From: CBDDLD01 sp965230605 | GTDB taxonomy: Bacteria > Bacteroidota > Bacteroidia > Flavobacteriales > Flavobacteriaceae | Assembly (NCBI GenBank): GCA_965230605.1 | Contig: CBDDLD010000004.1 | Coordinates: forward strand, 1,612,001-1,676,000 | DNA length: 64,000 bases | Reading direction: 5' to 3' | Shown here: positions 17,783-26,787 of the stretch, piece by piece | How the letters are laid out: each line of letters opens with the position of its first letter | Position numbering within the stretch: the stretch's first letter is position 1 | The notes under the pieces: generated by a model | The model's input: only the letters and a program-made list of their open reading frames with translations | What the model was told of the DNA's origin: nothing | Databases searched by the model: none | Translations under genes and position numbers: made by a program

Positions 17783-19038
17783 TTACCAATATTTATCGTG
17801 AACATTGTGTCTTGCGGTAAAATAAGTTGATAGTCGTAAGAGTCGATCAAGTACCTTAATTTGTGGTAATCCCCATTATTAGGAAGCCTCACTTTACCTT
17901 TGGCTATATCATTTCGGATAGCTGTTAAATCAATAATTACCCATTGTGTTTTATTTCCGAAACACATCAACTCACGATAACGACGGTAAAAAGTATAAGC
18001 CTTTAAATAATCGATTACCTTACCATCATTTCCAGTGTAATAGCGCGTCCAGGAATTTATAATAGATGCTTTAGTGTTATTTTTTTCTGCCAATTCGGTC
18101 ACCAAGTGCCCTAAATCATAGGCATTGTTTGAGTACGATTTAGAAATGTGTAAGGCTCCAAATTTCATTACAAACTTTGGTGTGGTCTCTTCTTTTAATT
18201 GGGAGTTATAGTGCGATATAAAATTGTTTCTCATATAGCTAATTCGATCTACATGAGAATCATTACGCCACCTAATGTATATATCCCAGCTCGTCTTTAA
18301 AGCCTCTACAATGTCTTTAGCATTGTCATTAATACTAGACATCTTATCTAAAAAACCATTGACAGATGCTTCTTTGAGAATTTCTGTATACGCAGAAATA
18401 TCTTCTTCAGAGGTTTCTTCGGTTTCATACCAGTAATTCACCCTCGCTTTGGCTTCCGTATGTAAGCTCTTTATCTCGTCATAGTCTTTATGTCCCTCAA
18501 CTAGTTTTAATAATTCGTCAAATAAGAATGGCGCAGCATTGTAGTATTCTTGATCGATACCAATGATATTCATATTAGCCTCTGCAGCTTTTTGCAAGAA
18601 GCGTGCATCTTCAACACCACTGAAAAAGGGTATAGGTTGAAATCTATATTTTAGATTGCCATATTTCATTAAAAACTTACTCAATTGACCAACTGTATTT
18701 TCCGGAGTTTTAGAAAGCTCAACTAGTTTCTTTGCTGAATATGGGCCAACCTCAATGATAAAGTTGTTGTATCCTTTTACTGTGGTCATTGGCAGTAAGG
18801 CTTCAAACAATTCAGAAGTAGCCTTGGAACCATGACGTTCACCATAAGCTAAAAATTGTGATTCATCAATAATGCGCTGCCATTGTCTAAGACCATCACC
18901 CTTAATTTCACCATTCTCAATGGTAAAGTAACTCACATTTTTTGCTACATATGTAGAATCTAAGATAGGGACAGCATTTTGGGCTGCAGCTGTAACACAG
19001 AGTAGCGCTACTACAATAGACTTATAAATTGTTTTCAT
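17779..19038 (-). CDS. Secreted erythromycin-esterase/TIKI-like fold protein
   Basis: This 419-residue protein has a signal peptide (cleavage after about residue 19, AAAQ). The first motif FLAYGERHGS (G66, E67, H69) is followed by FIIEVGPYSA and later by a KFGALHISKSYS His-containing strand. This arrangement is typical of the erythromycin-esterase/ChaN/TraB-like superfamily, in which the conserved Glu and His bind metal or act in hydrolysis. There is no sign of antibiotic resistance specificity. Call at superfamily level only. Confidence 0.6.
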   Translation of the reverse strand: MKTIYKSIVVALLCVTAAAQNAVPILDSTYVAKNVSYFTIENGEIKGDGLRQWQRIIDESQFLAYGERHGSKATSELFEALLPMTTVKGYNNFIIEVGPYSAKKLVELSKTPENTVGQLSKFLMKYGNLKYRFQPIPFFSGVEDARFLQKAAEANMNIIGIDQEYYNAAPFLFDELLKLVEGHKDYDEIKSLHTEAKARVNYWYETEETSEEDISAYTEILKEASVNGFLDKMSSINDNAKDIVEALKTSWDIYIRWRNDSHVDRISYMRNNFISHYNSQLKEETTPKFVMKFGALHISKSYSNNAYDLGHLVTELAEKNNTKASIINSWTRYYTGNDGKVIDYLKAYTFYRRYRELMCFGNKTQWVIIDLTAIRNDIAKGKVRLPNNGDYHKLRYLIDSYDYQLILPQDTMFTINIGN

Positions 19039-19243
19039 AATAAAGTATTTAGTTGATGACCAAGTTACATGACTACAATAGGCCTAATGGGGTTTTTAGT
19101 TAAACAGAAAAAACTACACTATGAACCTGAAAATTGATTGCATGTAAAGTTTCGTATAGTGATTTCTTGGTTTGGTATAAGAAAATACAGGCCTTATAAT
19201 CCGAAGTATGCTTTATAGTATTATTTCGATATTTTAGCTGAGC

Positions 19244-20284
19244 ATGAGAAGAGACGTCTTAAAATATCATGTTTTTCTTTGGGTATTCATTATTATATCG
19301 AGTTGGATAAGTGATTATGTATATAGAGGAGCTCCTGGTTTCATGAGTAATTTTGTTTATCCTTATGCATATATAGGCATAGTCTTCAATTTGTGCTTAT
19401 TAGCCGTTTATTGGATCAATTATAAATATGTATGCCCAAGATATTTAGATAAAAAACCCAGATACCGATTTATACTCGCCGTACTTATATTACTTATTGG
19501 GTTTGCTGGCATGCGTTATTTTTTAGAAGAGGTGGTTATCTATGAGATTACCGGAAAGCATAACTATGTTGAACAAACTCGAAAACTATTCTATTATACT
19601 TTTGATAATGCACTATATGCTGTAGAACCTGTGTTATACAGCACTATATTTTATTTATTAGAAAATTATATCTACACAAAAGATAAAATGCATCAACTGG
19701 AGTATGATAGGAAAAGTGCTGAACTCAATTTGTTAAAATCTCAGATAGAACCTCATTTTCTATTTAATACGCTCAACACCTTTTATACGGAGCTCATTAA
19801 CACACAACCGGAAACAGCAAAAGATATCCATAGGTTGTCTGATTTATTGCGTTATATTACCTATGAGACTAAAAATGACTTTATGCCTTTAGAAAGTGAG
19901 TTGAAATTTATAGATGATTACAGGTACTTTTATAAAAAACGTTTTGAGGACGAGCTCTATTTAGATTATAAGTTAAGTGGAGATCCGGCCAAATATAAAA
20001 TTCCGTCTATGTTGCTCATTCATTTCTTTGAAAATATCTATAAACATGGCGTTTTAAATGATGAAAAACATCCGGCAGTTATACATCTTGACATAAAAGA
20101 GGGTAGCTTAAACTTGACGACAAAAAATAGAATTTCTAAAGTTGAAAACTATACAGAAAAGGGTATAGGAAGTAAAAACTTAAAGCGTCGTCTAGATAAT
20201 TTATTTGCCAATACCTATACTTTAAATGTAAATACTATAGATGACTGGTATTATAGCGAATTAAAAATACCTTTGACAACATGA
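19244..20284 (+). CDS. LytS/YehU-type sensor histidine kinase
   Basis: This 346-residue protein has four predicted N-terminal TM helices (about 9-24, 41-58, 75-92, 120-140) and a short coiled coil. The His_kinase domain follows, with the phospho-acceptor segment SQIEPHFLFNTLN (H171). The ATPase part is compact (FFENIYKHG N-box, KGIGSKNLKRRL G-box). There is no periplasmic sensing domain, so it may sense a membrane-soluble or envelope signal. Its stop overlaps the ATG of the response regulator (ATGA), the usual coupled arrangement. Confidence 0.92.
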   Translation: MRRDVLKYHVFLWVFIIISSWISDYVYRGAPGFMSNFVYPYAYIGIVFNLCLLAVYWINYKYVCPRYLDKKPRYRFILAVLILLIGFAGMRYFLEEVVIYEITGKHNYVEQTRKLFYYTFDNALYAVEPVLYSTIFYLLENYIYTKDKMHQLEYDRKSAELNLLKSQIEPHFLFNTLNTFYTELINTQPETAKDIHRLSDLLRYITYETKNDFMPLESELKFIDDYRYFYKKRFEDELYLDYKLSGDPAKYKIPSMLLIHFFENIYKHGVLNDEKHPAVIHLDIKEGSLNLTTKNRISKVENYTEKGIGSKNLKRRLDNLFANTYTLNVNTIDDWYYSELKIPLTT

Positions 20285-20994
20285 AGACCATACGATGTAT
20301 CATAGTTGACGATGAACCGCCTGCATTGAGACTCTTAAAGTCTTATGTTGAAAAGACACCTGCATTAGAACTCGTCCATACGACTACAAAAGCTTTAGAG
20401 GCTCTGCAAATGGTTAATGAAGGAAAGGTAGATCTTTTGTTCTTAGATATTCAGATGCCGGATCTAACCGGATTACAGTTATCGAAATTAATAGATAAGA
20501 ATGTGAGTATTATATTTACTACAGCTTACCCACAATTTGCTATAGAAAGTTATGAAGTCAATACCGTAGATTACTTGCTAAAGCCCATAAGTTTTGAGCG
20601 TTTTTATAAAGCTATACTAAAAGTAGAGCAACAGCATGCTTCTCAAAAAATAACGACACCAAAACAAGAAGAAGGGTTTTTATTTGTAAAGACTGATGGG
20701 AAAAATAATTTTGAAAAAATTAAATACAAAGACATACAATATATAGAAAGTATCAAAAATTATGTAGCTATTCATTTGCCTGATCGTCAAATTATTACCT
20801 ATAATTCTTTAAAAGCTATACTCACTCAATTGTCTAAAGAAAATTTTGTTCAAATTCATAAGTCTTACATTGTTTCCTTGTATCATATCGACAAAACAGA
20901 CTCCTTTTCTGTAAGTATTGGTAAAAAGACACTACCAATAGGGGAGACGTATAAACAGTCATTTTTTGAATTAATTAACAAGCGAAAGCTCTGA
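20281..20994 (+). CDS. LytTR-family response regulator
   Basis: This 237-residue protein has a receiver domain with acidic pair D10-D11, phospho-acceptor D56 in LLFLDIQMP, and Lys in DYLLKPIS. A LytTR DNA-binding domain follows (about 140-235; YIESIKNYVAIH and FVQIHKSYIVSL are typical). It should bind direct repeats upstream of target genes after phosphorylation by the overlapping kinase. The targets are not evident in this window. Confidence 0.95.
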   Translation: MKTIRCIIVDDEPPALRLLKSYVEKTPALELVHTTTKALEALQMVNEGKVDLLFLDIQMPDLTGLQLSKLIDKNVSIIFTTAYPQFAIESYEVNTVDYLLKPISFERFYKAILKVEQQHASQKITTPKQEEGFLFVKTDGKNNFEKIKYKDIQYIESIKNYVAIHLPDRQIITYNSLKAILTQLSKENFVQIHKSYIVSLYHIDKTDSFSVSIGKKTLPIGETYKQSFFELINKRKL

Positions 20995-21066
20995 TAATTA
21001 ACATTTTATTTTCAATAAGGATATAAAAAAAACGTTACTTTGAATCTAGGTACAGTTTTTGTTATA

Positions 21067-21074
21067 TAACTTTG
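21067..21074 (+). promoter_or_regulatory. -7 promoter box for the secreted protein at 21093
   Basis: TAACTTTG is an exact TAnnTTTG -7 element 18 bases upstream of the GTG start, implying a very short leader. A TTTG at 21039-21042 lies 24 bases upstream, slightly beyond the usual -33 spacing. Confidence 0.5.
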
Positions 21075-21092
21075 TAACTATAAAAATTAGCA

Positions 21093-21839
21093 GTGAAGCC
21101 AAATCGATTAATCATATTACTTATTCTCTCTGTGTTTAGCACGGTTGCTATGGCGCAGAAAAAGAAGAAGGTTAAAGATGCCGAGAAGAAATCGATACGT
21201 ATCCCTGCTGAGGAGTCAAAAAAAGAAAAAGATTCTACACCAAATAAGATTAAGGTTGAGCCTAAAGATAAACCAAGCTTAAGTAAGATTGACAAATCAA
21301 AGGTCAATGGCCTCTCCGTTAAGAAAGAAAAATTTGTACTAAAAGAGACCGGTAAACCTTTTTCCATGACTGAAGATGATGGTCTTAAAAGTCCAGGAGA
21401 GATCTTTGAAAAGCGTTGGAATAAGGATGCGGAAAAAACCGGGATACGAAAATTTATGTCCGATCAATTTCTTGGTGAGCATCGTGTAGATACTGAATTT
21501 GTGAATATTGTATGCCGTGATCATGAATACCCAGATGGTGATCGTGTGCGCATCTTTTTAGATGACGATATTGTTCACCTTAATATTTTACTGACCAGTT
21601 CATACCGTAGAGTGAAGATCGATCTTAAGCAAGGGATCAACAAAATAGATATTCAAGCTCTTAATCAAGGGACTTCTGGGCCAAACACGGCTGAGTTCAT
21701 TGTATATGATGATCAAGGAAATGTGGTATCCTCTAAAGAATGGAACCTATTAACAGGTGTAAAGGCAACTATCGTTTTTGTTAATGAAAAAGTAACGATA
21801 AAATCTAACGATACCAAGGATCAGGCTTCTAATAACTAA
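21093..21839 (+). CDS. Secreted lysine-rich protein, hypothetical
   Basis: This 248-residue protein starts at GTG (21093); no ATG precedes the signal peptide LIILLILSVFSTVAMA. After it comes a highly charged Lys/Glu linker (about 22-90), then a beta-rich domain (FVNIVCRDHEYPDGDRVRIF; VKIDLKQGINKIDIQALN) that looks like a small secreted beta-sandwich. It is not recognised as a named family with certainty; similar proteins occur in flavobacteria as 'hypothetical secreted'. The -7 box TAACTTTG lies just upstream. It overlaps the next convergent gene by 11 bases. Confidence 0.75.
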   Translation: MKPNRLIILLILSVFSTVAMAQKKKKVKDAEKKSIRIPAEESKKEKDSTPNKIKVEPKDKPSLSKIDKSKVNGLSVKKEKFVLKETGKPFSMTEDDGLKSPGEIFEKRWNKDAEKTGIRKFMSDQFLGEHRVDTEFVNIVCRDHEYPDGDRVRIFLDDDIVHLNILLTSSYRRVKIDLKQGINKIDIQALNQGTSGPNTAEFIVYDDQGNVVSSKEWNLLTGVKATIVFVNEKVTIKSNDTKDQASNN

Positions 21840-22395
21840 TTGGTTTTACTTCTGAAGGCTGCATCGTTTCTAACTTATAATCTCCTATACGTACTCTAAC
21901 TAATCGCAATGTTGGGTAACCGACTTTAGCTGTCATTTTTCTGACTTGTCTAAACTTACCTTCAGTTAGAGTTATAGATATCCATGATGTAGGTCCGTGG
22001 CGCTCATCACGTATAAAGCGAGGGATGATATGTGAAATGTCCACCAGAGCTTGTGCTCGGCAGGGCTTAGTCTTGTAGGGTTTACCATCGACTGATATTT
22101 CAACACCATTTTGCAGGGTTTCCAGAGCCTCTTGTGTTATAATACCATCAACCATAACATGATATTCTTTTTCAATAGCAGAGCTTGTAATATGATGGCT
22201 AAACTTTCCATCAGTGGTTAGTAACAATAAGCCTTCTGATTTTTCATCTAACCGTCCAACGGCCATGATACCCTCTGGAAAATCGTATAAGCTTCCTAAG
22301 AGTAGTTTATTACGGCGTTTACTCTGATGATTCACAAATTGACTTAAGTAACCATAGGGTTTATATAATCTATAATAGTAGTGTTTGTCAGCCAT
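21829..22395 (-). CDS. RsuA/RluE-type pseudouridine synthase
   Basis: This is 188 residues from the ATG at 22395; a start seven codons upstream would overlap the neighbour more. Motifs are YYRLYKPYGYLS, MAVGRLDEKSEGLLLLTTDG (catalytic Asp in GRLD) and EGKFRQVRKMTAKVGYPTLRL, all typical of the RsuA/RluB/E/F group without an S4 domain. It isomerises uridine in rRNA, RluE-like being the best guess. Its start codon overlaps the stop of the DUF1853 gene (TAATG), so both are translated from one mRNA. Confidence 0.92.
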   Translation of the reverse strand: MADKHYYYRLYKPYGYLSQFVNHQSKRRNKLLLGSLYDFPEGIMAVGRLDEKSEGLLLLTTDGKFSHHITSSAIEKEYHVMVDGIITQEALETLQNGVEISVDGKPYKTKPCRAQALVDISHIIPRFIRDERHGPTSWISITLTEGKFRQVRKMTAKVGYPTLRLVRVRIGDYKLETMQPSEVKPISY

Positions 22396-23204
22396 TACCA
22401 GAATGTTATAAAGCATTTTTTAAGTCGATCATCCGGATATTTCACCCAAATTAAAGGAGAACGTTTTTCTTCAATATAGGTGTTTACAGTACTGAAAGTC
22501 ATATCGTAATCCAACCAATCTACATCACGATGAGGTACGATTAACCAATCTAATTTTTCAGGAATATAGAACAACAACCCTTTTAACTCATCCATTCTTT
22601 TGAATGGCAAATAAAACCCGGAAATGCATTCAGAATTTAAAGGACTAATGTTTGTATGGTCTATCCCAAGGGGCATAAACAACTGAGCCTTAAAGCATAC
22701 GTTTTGTATTATAGATTTTATATCTAGGTTGTATGCATCCAAATACGACTTAGTCACGGCATTATATAGTAGAGGGAATTGCTTATGACGCAATTTATCT
22801 AGTTTATACAATAAGGTATCTTTTCTATTTGGGCCAATCCAATAGGCTAGTGGATCATCATAAGTTTCTAAAGTGTCATAGAGATAGAACTTATAAACCA
22901 CTTCCAAATGCATTGGAGTTTCATTTAAATAGCATAAAGCATCGAGTTCACCAAGCGTCTGAGTTCCATCCTGTATCTGTAAATGATCACAGATCCAATT
23001 AATATTTTTAATACATCTAAGTTCTTGATATACAAACTCTTCTACAAGTTTACCTAAACGTATTTCTAAAGATGTAAAATCGTTATTAAGAGAGGCGCTA
23101 GACGTGTCAATTTCTATTTGTTGAATGCCATATACCGCATCTTTCTTCCATAAAAAAGGTGTTTTGCTATAGCCTTTATAACGTAAAATTGTTCGATCGT
23201 TCAT
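22395..23204 (-). CDS. DUF1853 family protein (nuclease-like fold)
   Basis: This is 269 residues from the ATG at 23204. The conserved block TLGELDALCYL ... HLEVVYKFYLY gives an ExD...ExxxK-like pattern reminiscent of PD-(D/E)XK nucleases. YWIGPNRKDTLLYKLDKL and RHKQFPLL follow, matching DUF1853. Activity has not been shown to my knowledge. Upstream partner and co-transcribed with the pseudouridine synthase; flavobacteria often keep these adjacent. Confidence 0.8.
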   Translation of the reverse strand: MNDRTILRYKGYSKTPFLWKKDAVYGIQQIEIDTSSASLNNDFTSLEIRLGKLVEEFVYQELRCIKNINWICDHLQIQDGTQTLGELDALCYLNETPMHLEVVYKFYLYDTLETYDDPLAYWIGPNRKDTLLYKLDKLRHKQFPLLYNAVTKSYLDAYNLDIKSIIQNVCFKAQLFMPLGIDHTNISPLNSECISGFYLPFKRMDELKGLLFYIPEKLDWLIVPHRDVDWLDYDMTFSTVNTYIEEKRSPLIWVKYPDDRLKKCFITFW

Positions 23205-23270
23205 TACCGACCTAAAGTACAATTAGTTTTTAAATTCTGATCACTATATTGGTCATCTAAACAGAATTTC

Positions 23271-23873
23271 ATGAGTTGGATACAAACCATTAGTTATACA
23301 GAAGCCAAGGGAAAACTTAAAAGAATGTATGACCGCATTAAAGGACCTAATAATAGCTTAGATAACGTACTATCTATCCATAGTCTTCGTCCACATACCT
23401 TAGAAGGGCATATGGTGCTGTATAAAAGTGTATTGCACCACTCAGGGAATAGTTTACCTAAGTGGTACTTAGAATGCTTGGGGACGTATGTAAGCAAGCT
23501 CAATGCCTGTGATTATTGTGAAACACATCACGGCGTAGGCTTAAAGCGACAACTTGGAGATGATGAAAAGTACAAGGCTTTGTGCTTAGCGATGGAAACC
23601 GGAAATTTTAAACACGTATTAACCGATAAAGAAATAGCAGGCATACAACATGCCGTGCAATTGACTTGCAACCATTCAGAAATAAAAGAAACTGATATAG
23701 AAACGCTGAGGACATGTGGCTATACAGATGGTGAGATCTTAGAGATCAATCAAGTCGTATGCTATTTCAATTATGTAAATCGAATGGTCGTAGGTTTGGG
23801 TGTGAGCATTGAAACAGATAACATAGGATTATCACCTAACAGTAGCGATTCTGATGATTGGTCCCACCAATAG
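23271..23873 (+). CDS. Carboxymuconolactone decarboxylase/AhpD-like peroxidase-related protein
   Basis: This 200-residue protein has the AhpD-core motif with the redox pair C80-x-x-C83 and H87 in NACDYCETHHGV. It is preceded by the RPHTLEGHMVLYKSVLHH helix that defines the peroxidase-related (uncharacterised peroxidase) subfamily, and all the active residues are present. It probably reduces peroxides or serves as a thiol-dependent protectant. The DUF3179 gene follows 81 bases later on the same strand and may be co-expressed. Confidence 0.88.
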   Translation: MSWIQTISYTEAKGKLKRMYDRIKGPNNSLDNVLSIHSLRPHTLEGHMVLYKSVLHHSGNSLPKWYLECLGTYVSKLNACDYCETHHGVGLKRQLGDDEKYKALCLAMETGNFKHVLTDKEIAGIQHAVQLTCNHSEIKETDIETLRTCGYTDGEILEINQVVCYFNYVNRMVVGLGVSIETDNIGLSPNSSDSDDWSHQ

Positions 23874-23954
23874 CAATACCCAAAACTTCGTTAAATACTG
23901 AGATCATGTGTTAGTGAATAAAAAATCCAACGACTTTTTATAGAAAGGATTGGA

Positions 23955-25319
23955 ATGAAAATGATCACCACTATTGGATTAAGCCTCATACTATGGCTAA
24001 GTTCCGTAAACAACCATTATACAGAGGATAAGGCTACAGAAGATGTCAGGCAATTTATAACACTTGTTGATTATAGTAGTATTGCTAAAAAAGAAACAGC
24101 ACTTAAATACATAAAGAGACACTGGGAAGATAGCTTTGAGATTATGGCTATTGAAGTCATTTATTTTAAATATGATACCACTACAGGGTTTGATCTCTTA
24201 GATATATTACAAGAAAAAACCGGATTAAAATATGGTTATGACTTCAATAAGTGGTACGAGTACCTATGGAACAAGCCTCAAGTCCTGCATAAAGATTATC
24301 ATATTTTTAAATCCAAGCTTCACAAGTCCCTAGACCCACGATTTGACTATTATTTTAGAGACCGGCAGGAGGAAAGCCTTATCCGACTTGATGAAATACG
24401 TTGGGGCGGTGTAGTCCAAGATGGCATACCTCCATTAAGGAATCCAAAAATGATTGCTGCTGAAGAGGCTAATTATTTAAAAGATGATCATGTCGTTTTT
24501 GGTATTTCTGTCAATGGAGATGTGAGAGCCTATCCAAAGCGTATTTTGGCTTGGCACGAAATGTTTACAGATACGGTAGGTGGGGAGAAGGTAGCTGGAG
24601 TATATTGTACGCTTTGTGGCACAGTCATCCTTTATAAGACTGAAGTTGACGGGATTCACCATAAAATGGGAACCAGCGGATTTCTATACCGCTCAAACAA
24701 ATTAATGTATGATGCGGATACACAATCATTATGGAGCACACTTGATGGTAAGCCAGTTGTTGGCCCTTTAGTTGGTCTGGGGATTGAATTCGATTATCTG
24801 AGTGTTGTTACCACTACTTGGAGCGAATGGAAAAAACGCCATCCAAATACTAAAGTATTATCATTAAATACCGGGCATCGTCGCAACTATGGGGAAGGTG
24901 TCGCTTATAAAGACTATTTCTCAACAGATGAGTTGATGTTCAATGTGCCACAATTGTCTAAGGCTTTGAAGAACAAGGCATCCATATTAGCATTAAAGTT
25001 TGAAAACGAAAAGCCATTAGCGGTAGACGTAGACTTCCTTAAAAAACATCCATTATATAAAGGCAAACATGGGAAGGCATCCTTTTTAGTCCTTACTGAC
25101 CGTTCCGGAGCAAATCGTGTGTATGATACACCCGGAAATCAATTTGACCATTACGATCAAGATAAAACAGTAACCGATACTGCGGGAAAAACCTGGACGG
25201 TATATGAAGATCGATTAGAGAATGAATCAGGCCAAACCATAGCCAGACTATCTAGTTTTAATGCCTTTTGGTTTGGTTGGAAAGCTGCTTATCCCAATAC
25301 GCGTCTGATAAAGAAGTAG
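23955..25319 (+). CDS. Exported DUF3179 domain protein
   Basis: This 454-residue protein has a short N-terminal hydrophobic segment and a long helical linker. The DUF3179 domain follows from about residue 150, with GVYCTLCGTVILY (CxxC at its heart), KMGTSGFLYRSNKLMYD, the DTQSLWSTLDG stretch and VLSLNTGHRR. The two cysteines and several His suggest metal or redox chemistry, but the reaction is unknown. The N-terminal ~120 residues before DUF3179 are extra compared with the minimal domain. Neighbours the AhpD-like gene. Confidence 0.82.
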   Translation: MKMITTIGLSLILWLSSVNNHYTEDKATEDVRQFITLVDYSSIAKKETALKYIKRHWEDSFEIMAIEVIYFKYDTTTGFDLLDILQEKTGLKYGYDFNKWYEYLWNKPQVLHKDYHIFKSKLHKSLDPRFDYYFRDRQEESLIRLDEIRWGGVVQDGIPPLRNPKMIAAEEANYLKDDHVVFGISVNGDVRAYPKRILAWHEMFTDTVGGEKVAGVYCTLCGTVILYKTEVDGIHHKMGTSGFLYRSNKLMYDADTQSLWSTLDGKPVVGPLVGLGIEFDYLSVVTTTWSEWKKRHPNTKVLSLNTGHRRNYGEGVAYKDYFSTDELMFNVPQLSKALKNKASILALKFENEKPLAVDVDFLKKHPLYKGKHGKASFLVLTDRSGANRVYDTPGNQFDHYDQDKTVTDTAGKTWTVYEDRLENESGQTIARLSSFNAFWFGWKAAYPNTRLIKK

Positions 25320-25330
25320 CGTTTAAATAA

Positions 25331-25433
25331 ATGAAAAAGCCACCCTTTCGAGTGGCTCCGTCTATTAACTAATCCTATTAGATGTCGTGCGAAGCAGTCG
25401 TCTAAAAGAACTAATTAACCCCAGTCAAATATA
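25331..25433 (-). ncRNA. Candidate small RNA with own promoter and terminator
   Basis: On the minus strand, TATATTTG (25433-25426) is a perfect -7 box. It would start a transcript near 25420 containing a hairpin (TTAGACGACTGC with GCACGACATCTAA across 25405-25378, one bulge and one mismatch). The transcript ends with an intrinsic terminator: AGCCACTC, GAAA loop, GGGTGGCT (25357-25338), then a U-run at 25337-25334. The terminator stem pairs through a G-U on the minus strand but has a C-A mismatch on the plus strand, which favours minus-strand use. No good -33 box was seen. It sits in the 280-base gap after the DUF3179 gene, which holds no ORF. Confidence 0.45.
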
Positions 25434-25599
25434 GATCAAAACCATAGCTTCGGTTTAATATTTAGTTGAGATGTCAAAAAATGAGACGAAAGTCTTAATG
25501 CAGAAATGAGCGTACAAAAAAATCGATAAATTGCATCTAAATTGTCCCCATATATATCAATACAAACGTTATACCTATAAATAACTAAAACGTATTATT

Positions 25600-26118
25600 A
25601 TGTTACTGACTCAATTTTTAAAGCACATCCTTGGTATAATTTTGATTAGTTGTTTTGCGACTATAGGTTACTCCCAAAACACACTGTCATATGATAAGAG
25701 CACAGGTTCGCCAAAAGCTAATCTAGATGTTATAGAATGGCTATCGGGATATTGGAAAGGGGAAGCCTTTGGAGGTATTACAGAAGAAGTTTGGACACCA
25801 CCTTCCGGAGGGTCTATGATGTGTGCTTTCAAGCTCACCGTAGACAATACTGTTAAATTCTATGAAATGGTGACCATCACTGAAGAACAAGGCACGTTGA
25901 TGTTACGCCTTAAACATTTCAATAGCGATCTAAAAGGATGGGAGAAGAAGGATGAAACCGTTGACTTTAAGTTGGTAAAGGTTACTGATAAACGTATATA
26001 TTTTGATGGATTTACATTCGAAAAAATATCCGATAATGAAATTAACATGTATGTCCTAATCTCTGAAGGTGATAGTAAAGAAGAAGTAACGTTTAATTAT
26101 AAAAAGGTTGAAAACTAA
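25600..26118 (+). CDS. Secreted DUF6265 protein
   Basis: This 172-residue protein has a signal peptide ending near TIGYSQ. A domain with VIEWLSGYWKGEA and EEVWTPPSGGSMMCAF follows, the 'W-L-x-G-x-W-x-G...E-E-x-W' start of DUF6265, a small beta-barrel (lipocalin-like) fold. The ligand is unknown. Single gene with no obvious operon partner; the gene after it is convergent. Confidence 0.78.
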   Translation: MLLTQFLKHILGIILISCFATIGYSQNTLSYDKSTGSPKANLDVIEWLSGYWKGEAFGGITEEVWTPPSGGSMMCAFKLTVDNTVKFYEMVTITEEQGTLMLRLKHFNSDLKGWEKKDETVDFKLVKVTDKRIYFDGFTFEKISDNEINMYVLISEGDSKEEVTFNYKKVEN

Positions 26119-26137
26119 AATCACATAGCCAGGACAT

Positions 26138-26725
26138 CTATTTGCAGATGCCTTTTTTAATTTTTGCGGAGTCAAAAGTTTTCCATAACGCATCTTCAAA
26201 TGGTTTTGGAGAAAGTTTGAATACTATGATAGATATATCCTTTTCTTTACAATAGTTATTTTTCACACTAACGTTTAGAGTCATTTTAGCTTTTGTATGA
26301 AAGGCATCATACATCTCTACTTTCCCCATAAAGTTGGCATTTGAATTCACTTCCGCTTTCGTAAATACTGCCGTTGTTTTTGGGACATCTAGGTCTTTAT
26401 CCTTATTCACTGCATTCATTAACCCGTCAAAATAAACTTTGAGGTGAGCCTCTAAACTGTTGATCGTTTGTGCTTGATTTCCTTTGATATGCCAGGCAAA
26501 CATATAGGACCAAAACCCTTGACTATTGACATCTGACCAACCCGGAGAAAATCGGACATCTTCATAACCTTCATAGTTGATACTTGGAGCAAATCCAATC
26601 GGAAATTTTATAATTTCTTTAGACCAAGTAGAATCAGCTTCAAATACCCCTAGGGTATCATGTTCCTGACTATATACTAAAGATGCGCATAAAATGAATA
26701 GGACAGTAGAGAGAATATGTTTCAT
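26138..26725 (-). CDS. Secreted protein, hypothetical (flavobacterial)
   Basis: This 195-residue protein has a clear signal peptide (ILSTVLFILCASLVYSQ) and a mature part with WSKEIIKFPIGFAPSI and GFWSYMFAWHIKG. The composition is beta-rich with a C-terminal Lys-rich end. I do not recognise the family. Two cysteines (in NNYCKEKD and KKGICK) could form a disulfide. It is followed on the same strand by nothing close; the DUF5694 gene lies 62 bases upstream, so shared transcription is possible. Confidence 0.7.
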   Translation of the reverse strand: MKHILSTVLFILCASLVYSQEHDTLGVFEADSTWSKEIIKFPIGFAPSINYEGYEDVRFSPGWSDVNSQGFWSYMFAWHIKGNQAQTINSLEAHLKVYFDGLMNAVNKDKDLDVPKTTAVFTKAEVNSNANFMGKVEMYDAFHTKAKMTLNVSVKNNYCKEKDISIIVFKLSPKPFEDALWKTFDSAKIKKGICK

Positions 26726-26787
26726 TGGTATTGTTATGAGTTGTAATTGTTCTCAAACAATGTAAAACCTTTTGTGGAGAATACCAA

